DNA of 64,000 nucleotides from a virus, in the IMG/VR virus record IMGVR_UViG_3300009149_000012, positions 62,001-126,000 of that record, one strand, 5' to 3'. Positions 1-6,052 of the stretch are shown here, in pieces. A model generated the notes under the pieces. The model did not search any database. It was not told the origin of the DNA and worked only from the letters and a program-made list of their open reading frames with translations. The first letter of the stretch is position 1. Each line of letters begins with the position of its first letter. Position numbers and translations under genes: made by a program.

Positions 1-1088
1 ATCCGGCTCCCCATCTGACCGATACGCTGGCTAAGCTTTTCGATCTTGATGCTTTCAACCCGTTCGAGCGGCTTAAGCACCTCATTGTAGATGAGGTGAC
101 GAACATGGCGGGTCATCTTCTGCTGTATACGGCCAACCGGAAGCCCTTTTGCTTGCCGACCCGCAATTTGCTCGGCGTAGAGCTTCTCCCGGGGGTTTCG
201 GACAAGCGTGCCGTCGCTCATGGCAGCCAAGACCACCAAACCAACATCGATACCCATGACAGAGCCAGGGATCGGGTCGGGCAACTTGCGAATGGGTACC
301 TCTTGCTTGATCGAGGCCCACCAACCATCGGCTTGTCGACGGATGCTCACCCCTTCCAAAACGCGTCCCCAAGGGACGTCTCCCGGCAAGCGCCCCTTGA
401 TCTTCAGACCATTGAACATTACCTGGCAATCGTAGAAATCCGGGTTCTTACCCCTCGCACCGAACGAACCCGTCTTGAAACACATGCCGCTTCGGGTTTG
501 GAGCGGCATGTGGTCGCTCTTCCGACGAAACTTCTTTCGCCTCTGACCCTTAGCACGACCACTTCCATCCGCTGCCTTGCCGCTTTTGAAGTAGTTCTTG
601 ACGAGCGCTTGGTATGTCCCAGCCCGAACCTTCACTTCCTCATCGTGATGGAAAAGGTGGGACTGAAAGAACTGGTAGTCATACTTGAACCCGAACCGCT
701 CGATTTCTTTACTGAACGGAAGACGAAGCTTGCAGCCGGGGACCTTCTTTGTCGCCTCATGGACCTTCTGGTTCCACTCCAAGTACATCTGGATGTTTTC
801 ATCCTTTGTCTCTTGGGCTTCTTTCGGGGTCATCCCGTCGTAGTCGACCGGGGGAAAGCACGGTACCCCTCGCTTTGTCCGGTACCCTGGATCAATCACG
901 AGCCCCGCTTTGACAGCGTAGATCTTTTGGACTTCGATCAATTCCTCGATTTGCTTGACCATCCAATTCCAGCAACGACGCAAGTCGTCTTCGATGAGCG
1001 TTAGCTTCCGCTCGGTTTCCTTGTCCGGGTACAGTCGGATCATGAAGCCCCGAACTTCGTTCCCAGGTTGACAGACGAACTTTTTCAT
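1..1088 (-). CDS. TnpB/OrfB-like RNA-guided nuclease, 3' part outside window
   Basis: Open frame of 362 codons from ATG at 1088 to the window edge with no stop. The N-terminus has the TnpB-type opening (IRLYPDKETERKL followed by RRCWNWMV). A RuvC-I motif (VMGIDVGL, Asp about residue 281) and a RuvC-II-like motif (SIKIEKLSQ, Glu about residue 350) follow. Family knowledge: TnpB of IS200/IS605 and IS607 elements is the guide-RNA nuclease ancestral to Cas12. The zinc finger and the third RuvC aspartate would lie beyond the edge, so catalytic completeness cannot be judged. No TnpA transposase is visible. The gene sits next to a homing endonuclease gene and the capsid gene. A domesticated phage TnpB or a Cas12-like protein are both possible; no CRISPR array is visible. 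Confidence 0.85.
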   Translation of the reverse strand, partial: MKKFVCQPGNEVRGFMIRLYPDKETERKLTLIEDDLRRCWNWMVKQIEELIEVQKIYAVKAGLVIDPGYRTKRGVPCFPPVDYDGMTPKEAQETKDENIQMYLEWNQKVHEATKKVPGCKLRLPFSKEIERFGFKYDYQFFQSHLFHHDEEVKVRAGTYQALVKNYFKSGKAADGSGRAKGQRRKKFRRKSDHMPLQTRSGMCFKTGSFGARGKNPDFYDCQVMFNGLKIKGRLPGDVPWGRVLEGVSIRRQADGWWASIKQEVPIRKLPDPIPGSVMGIDVGLVVLAAMSDGTLVRNPREKLYAEQIAGRQAKGLPVGRIQQKMTRHVRHLIYNEVLKPLERVESIKIEKLSQRIGQMGSR

Positions 1089-1127
1089 ATTGTGTTCCCT
1101 TAGTTTCAGGGGATTCGATGTGACGTC

Positions 1128-1227
1128 GTTGCAGGTATCGGACTGCGCTCCGTTGGTTTTAGGGCCGTGGTTCCCGTGGCCTTCCTCAGATTGGGCACCG
1201 TTGCAGGTATACCGGACTGCACTCCGT
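1128..1227. repeat. pair of imperfect direct repeats upstream of the TnpB-like gene
   Basis: Copies at 1128-1153 and 1200-1227 share about 26 bases, starting gttgcaggtat and ending ctccgt, with a 2-base insertion and one substitution in the second copy; start-to-start spacing is 72 bases. They fill most of the non-coding stretch between 1089 and 1248. The role is unknown; operator sites or remnants of a duplicated leader are possible. Confidence 0.6.
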
Positions 1228-1234
1228 GAGTTGC

Positions 1235-1244
1235 TCTACACCGG
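1235..1244 (-). promoter_or_regulatory. GGTGTA-type promoter-like motif
   Basis: CCGGTGTAGA on the minus strand, about 150 nt upstream of the TnpB-like start and just after the stop of the 99-aa gene. It is one of a family of such sites upstream of non-structural genes in this window. No clear -35 box is seen here. Confidence 0.45.
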
Positions 1245-1248
1245 CAAC

Positions 1249-1548
1249 TCAAAACTCGATCTCGTCATCCTCGTAGTCGATGCGATCCCATGTGGTGATG
1301 GGCTTGGGGGCTGCCTTGGGAGCCAGGGCTGCCTTGGGGGCTGCCTTAGCTCGACCCGTGCGTGCAACGCATGACGTGGGGCCCCAATACACTTCGCCAG
1401 CAACCTTGATCCCCATGCGGGGGGTGCCGTTGAAGCGGTCCGTGCCAGTCCAGATGCACTGACCAACGGTTCCGACCGGGGGAAGCCCCTTGCTTGAGGC
1501 CGTGACCTGGATTTTCGTGCCCTTGCGGACCTGGGTGTCGGTAGCCAT
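1249..1548 (-). CDS. hypothetical protein, 99 aa, Ala/Lys/Pro-rich linker
   Basis: Not recognised. The first 65 residues (KGTKIQVTASSKG, later GQCIWTGTDRFNGTPRMGIKV) look like a small beta-barrel, similar in flavour to SH3/KOW-type folds; this is only an impression. An Ala-Pro-Lys linker (APKAALAPKAAPKP) leads to an acidic end (DYEDDEIEF). The ATG is preceded by AGGG and belongs to a 38-nt leader that two other small genes share. The leader overlaps the end of the upstream gene. Confidence 0.75.
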   Translation of the reverse strand: MATDTQVRKGTKIQVTASSKGLPPVGTVGQCIWTGTDRFNGTPRMGIKVAGEVYWGPTSCVARTGRAKAAPKAALAPKAAPKPITTWDRIDYEDDEIEF

Positions 1549-1583
1549 GCACCCTGTAAGGCACGAAGCTAGCGCCGATCAAC
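1546..1583 (-). promoter_or_regulatory. conserved 38-nt leader (copy 1 of 3)
   Basis: Ungapped match, from GTTGAT to the start ATG, with 54057-54094 and 58036-58073. TTGATC is followed after 16 nt by CTTACA, then AGGGTGC and ATG. This looks like a -35/-10 pair plus ribosome binding site; if the CTTA[CG]A box is a -10 element the mRNA leader would be very short. Confidence 0.55.
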
Positions 1584-1784
1584 CGGTACCCCGTCGATTG
1601 CAAGGACCGTCACCCTGATCGGAATCGGATCCGGGGTGTCAATGAACGTCTGAACCTGACTGATGAGCGATTGGATGTACGACTGCTCTGCGGGGTCCCG
1701 GGAATAGGCTCGGGACATGTTCAGCGCCCGCAAGAAAAGGGGGGCGAGCTTTCGAGGAATCTTAAGAACTAGTTCTTGAGCCAT
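1569..1784 (-). CDS. hypothetical protein, 71 aa
   Basis: Not recognised. It begins MAQELVLKIPRKLAPLF, followed by a predicted helical stretch (LNMSRAYSRDPAEQSYIQSL) and a beta-like end (IPIRVTVLAIDG). Its ATG directly follows the TGA of the upstream 71-aa gene (TGAATG), so translational coupling is likely. Its last codons overlap the leader of the 99-aa gene. Confidence 0.7.
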   Translation of the reverse strand: MAQELVLKIPRKLAPLFLRALNMSRAYSRDPAEQSYIQSLISQVQTFIDTPDPIPIRVTVLAIDGVPVDRR

Positions 1785-2000
1785 TCAAAGAAGCCCTTGG
1801 TAATATGTGTTCCACATGTCATCCCAGTTCTCGTGATGGATCTTCGCGCACGCTCGGCATAAGGGGACGGGGGCGTTGGGGTCTTCCCGATCTTCAAGTC
1901 CGAGAAGATGGTCCCATTGGGTGGGCTCCGGGACATGATATGCGGTGCGAGAATCTTCTAGCTCAACACCAACATCCGTCCCACACCTCTCACATCGCAT
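1785..2000 (-). CDS. small HNH-like zinc-binding protein, 71 aa
   Basis: Starts MRCERCGTDVG (CxxC) and carries a second CxxC (PLCRACAKIHHENW), with WDHLLGL between them. Two CxxC pairs around a DH resemble the zinc-bound ββα core of small HNH proteins, but the usual N and final H are not obvious, so nuclease activity is uncertain. It starts about ten bases after a TGTAGA box, so the mRNA may be almost leaderless. It is translationally coupled to the next 71-aa gene. Confidence 0.7.
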   Translation of the reverse strand: MRCERCGTDVGVELEDSRTAYHVPEPTQWDHLLGLEDREDPNAPVPLCRACAKIHHENWDDMWNTYYQGLL

Positions 2001-2007
2001 ACGGGTT

Positions 2008-2035
2008 TCTACACCGGGGCGGTTGAATGTGCCAA
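2008..2035 (-). promoter_or_regulatory. promoter candidate TTGGCA-16-TGTAGA
   Basis: On the minus strand TTGGCA (2030-2035) is followed after exactly 16 nt by TGTAGA (2008-2013), embedded in CCGGTGTAGA. It is placed just upstream of the small HNH-like gene that starts at 2000. This is one of the better examples of the GGTGTA family because a -35-like box is present. Confidence 0.55.
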
Positions 2036-2039
2036 TACC

Positions 2040-3017
2040 TCACTTCACAGGGCGACCCACCGTACGGGGGTGGTCAATACCCAGCTTGATAAGCCTCCGG
2101 TTCACCGTAGTAGCCGACTCCCCAAGCTGTTCAGCGATCTTTCGAATGGGCACTCCTTCGGCAGCCAACGTCCGCAACGTCTTCACATTGAGCTTTCGAC
2201 GAAGCTGATAATTGTGCCCTTGGAACCCAAACTGAAGCTTGTAGCGCATGCATTCAGGAATGTGGGGTTTGATGAAGGCGATGAACCTTTCGGCTTGCTC
2301 CTCCCCCTCGAAGATGAACTCCCCAGTCTTGCCATGACGAAGGTCCCAACGAGGGGTGAACCCAAACGTCTCGAAGATACCCCACGCGATACCCCGGCTT
2401 GCCAGATCCATCCCAAACGTAATGATCGGCCACCACTGGGCACACCCGTCATCGAGATACCAAACGGCAAAGGCGAAAGGGTCCACCAGGTCCACCACAT
2501 TCTCTTGAAGCCGCTTCGGCCCCGGCACTGGGTAGAACAGGTCATGCCAAGGAAGCAGCATGGCATGACTGACCGTCTCGAACCGCCAACCTGGATAGGT
2601 CTTGTCCTCATGCTTCCAAGAGACGGGGCTCAACTTGTTCTTTGACCACGAACCCCACTGCTGTCGCTTCCACTCCAAGTAGTCCCTCTGGTTCTCGGCA
2701 TGGTTCTCAAGGTATCGAGCCGTGTGGGGGTTTCGGGCAATGCGACCGTCTCCCAACATTGAACCCACTAAAAGGCTCTGGAGAAGGCCCTCCACGGGCG
2801 GCACGTCGTGTCTGGTAGATCTGTTGATGGTCGGGATGCCAAACCGCCTACGCCAGGACCTGACCCGCTTCACGGTCGCCTCCCCTCCGATGCGACCCAC
2901 AATCTGTTGGTCGGTAAGCTTTTCATCCAGGTACAGGTGTCGAAGCTCAACGGGTGGGATGGGGCAGGATATGGCTTTCATGCTATCAGAGGTAGCATGT
3001 TGGAGCATTACGGTCAA
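2040..3017 (-). CDS. LAGLIDADG homing endonuclease, free-standing
   Basis: About 325 aa with two LAGLIDADG motifs: LLVGSMLGDGRI near residue 85 and AVWYLDDGCA near residue 205. Basic Arg/Lys/Trp-rich segments lie between them. Helix-turn-helix segments flank the core: N-terminal LTDQQIVGRIGG and C-terminal VPIRKIAEQLGESATTVNRR, typical DNA-recognition extensions. The longest frame opens at TTG; ATG codons three and twelve codons later are alternatives, and no strong ribosome site decides. It lies directly downstream of the major capsid gene after a hairpin terminator, a common place for a mobile endonuclease that does not interrupt its neighbour. Confidence 0.9.
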   Translation of the reverse strand: MTVMLQHATSDSMKAISCPIPPVELRHLYLDEKLTDQQIVGRIGGEATVKRVRSWRRRFGIPTINRSTRHDVPPVEGLLQSLLVGSMLGDGRIARNPHTARYLENHAENQRDYLEWKRQQWGSWSKNKLSPVSWKHEDKTYPGWRFETVSHAMLLPWHDLFYPVPGPKRLQENVVDLVDPFAFAVWYLDDGCAQWWPIITFGMDLASRGIAWGIFETFGFTPRWDLRHGKTGEFIFEGEEQAERFIAFIKPHIPECMRYKLQFGFQGHNYQLRRKLNVKTLRTLAAEGVPIRKIAEQLGESATTVNRRLIKLGIDHPRTVGRPVK

Positions 3018-3023
3018 AGGAAA

Positions 3024-3048
3024 GGCCGCTCAGGTTTCCCTGGCGGCC
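3024..3048 (-). terminator. hairpin terminator after the capsid gene
   Basis: On the minus strand GGCCGC plus CAGG, loop GAAA, then CCTGA plus GCGGCC, followed by TTTCCTTT. It starts about 25 bases after the capsid stop codon and would separate late capsid transcription from the endonuclease gene. Confidence 0.75.
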
Positions 3049-3073
3049 CTAAAAGGCTAGTTTTTGAGGGGAA

Positions 3074-3955
3074 TCAGACGCGCTGGACGACCATGCGGGT
3101 GAGGCCACGGGGGTTGAAGGCCCCGATGCCTACATTTTCGAAGCACGAGAAGCCGATCGTACGGGCCTTGGGATCGTCGGCCGAGAGAACGGTCAACTCG
3201 ATACGGACCGGGAAGCGACCGAAGTTCTCGGGCTCTGCGCAGATGTACACGAAGCCGGTCGGAACCAGGCGCGACGTGATGATCTGGGCTCCCCACAGAG
3301 TGGCCTGGAGGCCGGTGCGGAGAAGCTGAGCCTGGCTTTCGATGTCCAGGATGTCCCGACCGAACTTGCGGATGTCCGCATAGTCCGTGGCGTTCATGTA
3401 GATACGGGCAACACGAAGGTCGTGACGCTCGATCTCGGCGAACGCATCGGCGAGGACTGCGGGGCTGATCGGAGCCACGACGGCGACGTCGGGGTTCGTC
3501 TGGCCGGGCAGGCTGTCGAAGCCGGAAACGGCGATCGAGTCGAGGACTGCGAACACGCGCTCGTCTTCTGCGGCCTGAATTTGCGCCTTGGCGAGATCCT
3601 GGGAGCGCTCGATCAGGTCGAAGCGACGCTCTTTGATCTGCGTCAGAGGAATCTCGGGGTTCGAGGCGATCTCGAACAGCGGGAAGATGACCCGACGAGG
3701 CTTCTGGATGGCGAGGATATTTTCCCCTTCTTCGCCAACCACAAAGGCCGTAACCTCTGGATCTTTGTCGTAAATCGGGAGAGCGCCGTCAGGCAACTGC
3801 TCCACCAGGAAGGTCTTGCGACCCACGGCGGTGTAGTCTCGACGAAGCCGCAGAGGCTGGATCATCGAAGCTGCGAGCTTGGCACGGCCAGCGGCAGTCT
3901 TGATGTATTCCGAGATGACCTGTTGCTTGATCTCGTTGGTGATTTGGGTAGGCAT
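3074..3955 (-). CDS. major capsid protein (HK97-fold type)
   Basis: 293 aa. Called from composition and position: last gene of a terminase, portal, protease, scaffold, decoration, capsid series and directly upstream of a strong terminator. The protein has a helical N-terminus (TNEIKQQVISEYIKTAAG), a long mixed middle with an ERSQDLAKAQIQAAEDERVF spine-helix-like segment, and a C-terminal LTVLSADDPKARTIGF followed by ENVGIGAFNPRGL, typical of P-domain/A-domain strands in phage capsid proteins. A strong ribosome site (GGAAAGGAATC) precedes the ATG. No cleavage site can be fixed by eye. Confidence 0.85.
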   Translation of the reverse strand: MPTQITNEIKQQVISEYIKTAAGRAKLAASMIQPLRLRRDYTAVGRKTFLVEQLPDGALPIYDKDPEVTAFVVGEEGENILAIQKPRRVIFPLFEIASNPEIPLTQIKERRFDLIERSQDLAKAQIQAAEDERVFAVLDSIAVSGFDSLPGQTNPDVAVVAPISPAVLADAFAEIERHDLRVARIYMNATDYADIRKFGRDILDIESQAQLLRTGLQATLWGAQIITSRLVPTGFVYICAEPENFGRFPVRIELTVLSADDPKARTIGFSCFENVGIGAFNPRGLTRMVVQRV

Positions 3956-3981
3956 AGTATTGATTCCTTTCCTTCCCTTCC

Positions 3982-4611
3982 TCAGACCCTGAGATCGAGG
4001 ACCAACAGGTGATTGTTTGCGTCAGGCGCTACCTTGAGGACGCCGATGCGTGTCACGAACTCGATCGAGTTCTGACCAACAACGTTGTACTCGTAAGCGT
4101 CTGCCAGGCGATTGGTCAACAGTCCGTTGACGGATGCGTAGATGTTGTCACCGGCCGCATAGGTCAGATTGGCGACGCCGCCGATCTGCTGTTGCGTCTC
4201 GTAGACATCCACGCCGACGGTCGAGCCGGAACCGCATGCGTACGGGCCCTTGCCCGATGCGACGCCGGGGGTGTTCTCGAACGGGTTCCCAAGGGAATCG
4301 TTCAGGAGCACACCGAGGGGCTTGATCCCTGCGTTGTACACGCCAGCCGGGGCAACGGGGCCACCAACATAGCCATTCCCAACGTCGGGACGGGTAAAGG
4401 CGACGGTTCCGCCGAGAACACCAACTTTGGTGATCCCAGAGAGCGTCGTCGAGATGTTGGCTGCCGCAGTGACGACCGGGGGATTTGCTTGCGTGAACGA
4501 GTCTGCCGACAACGTACCCAGGCTGTTCCTGGTAACGATGTAGAACAGATGCACGTGACCGCTCATCTCCAGGAAATCACCCGAGCCGATTCCACCGAGT
4601 GGCATAGGCAT
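3982..4611 (-). CDS. putative capsid decoration or head-fiber protein
   Basis: 209 aa, rich in Gly, Ala, Val, Asn and Thr with a beta-rich look (ISTTLSGITKVGVLGGTVAF; VGVDVYETQQQIGGVANLTY). Lies immediately upstream of the capsid gene, where decoration or head-stabilising proteins are usual. It has no recognisable motif, so the assignment rests on position and composition. A GGAGAG ribosome site precedes the ATG; the 85-nt gap upstream holds a hairpin. Confidence 0.6.
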   Translation of the reverse strand: MPMPLGGIGSGDFLEMSGHVHLFYIVTRNSLGTLSADSFTQANPPVVTAAANISTTLSGITKVGVLGGTVAFTRPDVGNGYVGGPVAPAGVYNAGIKPLGVLLNDSLGNPFENTPGVASGKGPYACGSGSTVGVDVYETQQQIGGVANLTYAAGDNIYASVNGLLTNRLADAYEYNVVGQNSIEFVTRIGVLKVAPDANNHLLVLDLRV

Positions 4612-4670
4612 GTTGTAACTCTCCTTGTTACGTATGCTGGGGTGACAAATCGATGTACATCTGATCTATG

Positions 4671-4686
4671 CATCCCTTACGGGATG
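4671..4686 (-). other. perfect 6-bp hairpin between scaffold and decoration genes
   Basis: CATCCC, four-base loop, GGGATG, about ten bases after the stop of the upstream gene. No T-run follows, so it is more likely an mRNA stabiliser or processing element than a full terminator. The rest of 4612-4696 holds only the ribosome site of the next gene. Confidence 0.5.
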
Positions 4687-4696
4687 AATTCGGGGT

Positions 4697-6010
4697 TCAG
4701 GAACCGTGATGGGTTCCGGGGACGCCGAACACTGTGCTCACATCCGGTGCGCTTTCCCACATTCCGGAAAGGTTGTCGCCGGCCGGTTCAGGGCTCGCGC
4801 CCCCACCGATGCGGCTGACTCCACCGTTGGGACGGGTCCCAACGGTCTTGGTCGAAGCGGTACGAGTCTGGGGCACGGAGGCGGTGACAGGAGCGGGATC
4901 ACCCATTCCTGCGATCTGCGCTTGTGCTTCCGAATCGTTGGTCGCGAAAAGCTGCCGCAAAACGGCGTCTTCCGGGCCAAGCTGGACTTCGTCATCGAGG
5001 TCCATCGCAGGGGAGTCCATCTCGATACCCATCTCGCCGGGGGGCGGGGCGTCGAATTGAACGTCTTCCATCTGAGCTTCCGGTCCCATGTTGTCGCAGG
5101 CCGGGGCGGCGAATGCTTGCTGGATCATCTGCTGAACTTGCTCTGCGGTGAGGCCAGATTGGACCTGGTCTTGCTGAGCTTGCTGAACCTGGTCTTGCTG
5201 AGCTTGCTGGACCTGCTGTTGCTGCTGGACCTGCTGGGCAACCGCTTGCTGGATCATTTCCTGAACCTGCTCTGCGGTGACGGTGGCAGTCTTGGTCGCT
5301 TGCTTGCCATCGGCGTCGTCGTCCTGAGCGTCCTGGTCCTGGTTGCCCTGGTCCTGGTCGCCTTGGTCCTGGTCGCCTTGGTCGTCTTCGGACTTCTTGG
5401 CTTCAACGGCAGAAGCTTCCTTCTTGTCGTCGTCCTTCTTGTCGTCGTCCTTCTTGTCGTCCTTGTCGTCTTCCTTGCCCTTTTGGTGCTCAAGGAATTC
5501 CGGGGGCACTTGGCCCTTGGCGAGACGGGTGTAGGTCTCGAACAGGTCGAGGTCCGGGATGTGCATCAGGGACAGAGCTTGCTCTTCCAAGTTGGCATCC
5601 GTCACGGTGGAACCCAGCATGAGGCGAGCGACCTGAATCGTCAGATTCGCCTTTTTGACTGCGAGCGCATGCTCTTGGGCAGTCTTTTCCGGGTGGTTGA
5701 AAGTCTCTGGGCGCATCTCAGGCATCCCGATCTCGTTTCGTTTCGTTTCACCACCGGCATACTCCGTTTCCCAACGGTTGTCCGGGGTGACATCCTCAGC
5801 CCACGATGATGGGTCACCATTCACGTACTTGTCGGCGGCAGGCTGCTGATTCACGTGATCCTGATTCATCAGGTACGGATCAGCGGTCTTGTCGGCCGAT
5901 GCTGTCGTGTCGTCTGCCGCCGTGGTGGGGGCCGCATCCTGAGACGCCCCACCTTGGGCCGCAATCCTGGCCTGAATTTCGTCACGGTTCCAAGTGGTTC
6001 GCTCGCGCAT
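4697..6010 (-). CDS. putative scaffolding protein, low complexity
   Basis: 437 aa, very rich in Asp, Gln, Lys and Ala. The centre (about residues 175-240) is a charged run of KKDDDKKDDDKK type and DQGDQ repeats; residues about 240-300 are Gln-rich with repeated QQAQQDQV and two copies of TAEQVQ.MIQQA. The part at 100-170 (EHALAVKKANLTIQVARLML) is helical. Position between protease and capsid plus acidic, helical, repeat-rich composition suggests scaffold or a scaffold-associated protein. No homology motif is recognised. Confidence 0.55.
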   Translation of the reverse strand: MRERTTWNRDEIQARIAAQGGASQDAAPTTAADDTTASADKTADPYLMNQDHVNQQPAADKYVNGDPSSWAEDVTPDNRWETEYAGGETKRNEIGMPEMRPETFNHPEKTAQEHALAVKKANLTIQVARLMLGSTVTDANLEEQALSLMHIPDLDLFETYTRLAKGQVPPEFLEHQKGKEDDKDDKKDDDKKDDDKKEASAVEAKKSEDDQGDQDQGDQDQGNQDQDAQDDDADGKQATKTATVTAEQVQEMIQQAVAQQVQQQQQVQQAQQDQVQQAQQDQVQSGLTAEQVQQMIQQAFAAPACDNMGPEAQMEDVQFDAPPPGEMGIEMDSPAMDLDDEVQLGPEDAVLRQLFATNDSEAQAQIAGMGDPAPVTASVPQTRTASTKTVGTRPNGGVSRIGGGASPEPAGDNLSGMWESAPDVSTVFGVPGTHHGS

Positions 6011-6052
6011 GACCGAATACCTTTCTACCCCTCTGTGGGCATATAAGAGGAA

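Noticed and set aside
96-1004. Plus-strand frame of 302 codons at the left edge
   Set aside because: Antisense to the TnpB-like gene, which shows RuvC motifs.
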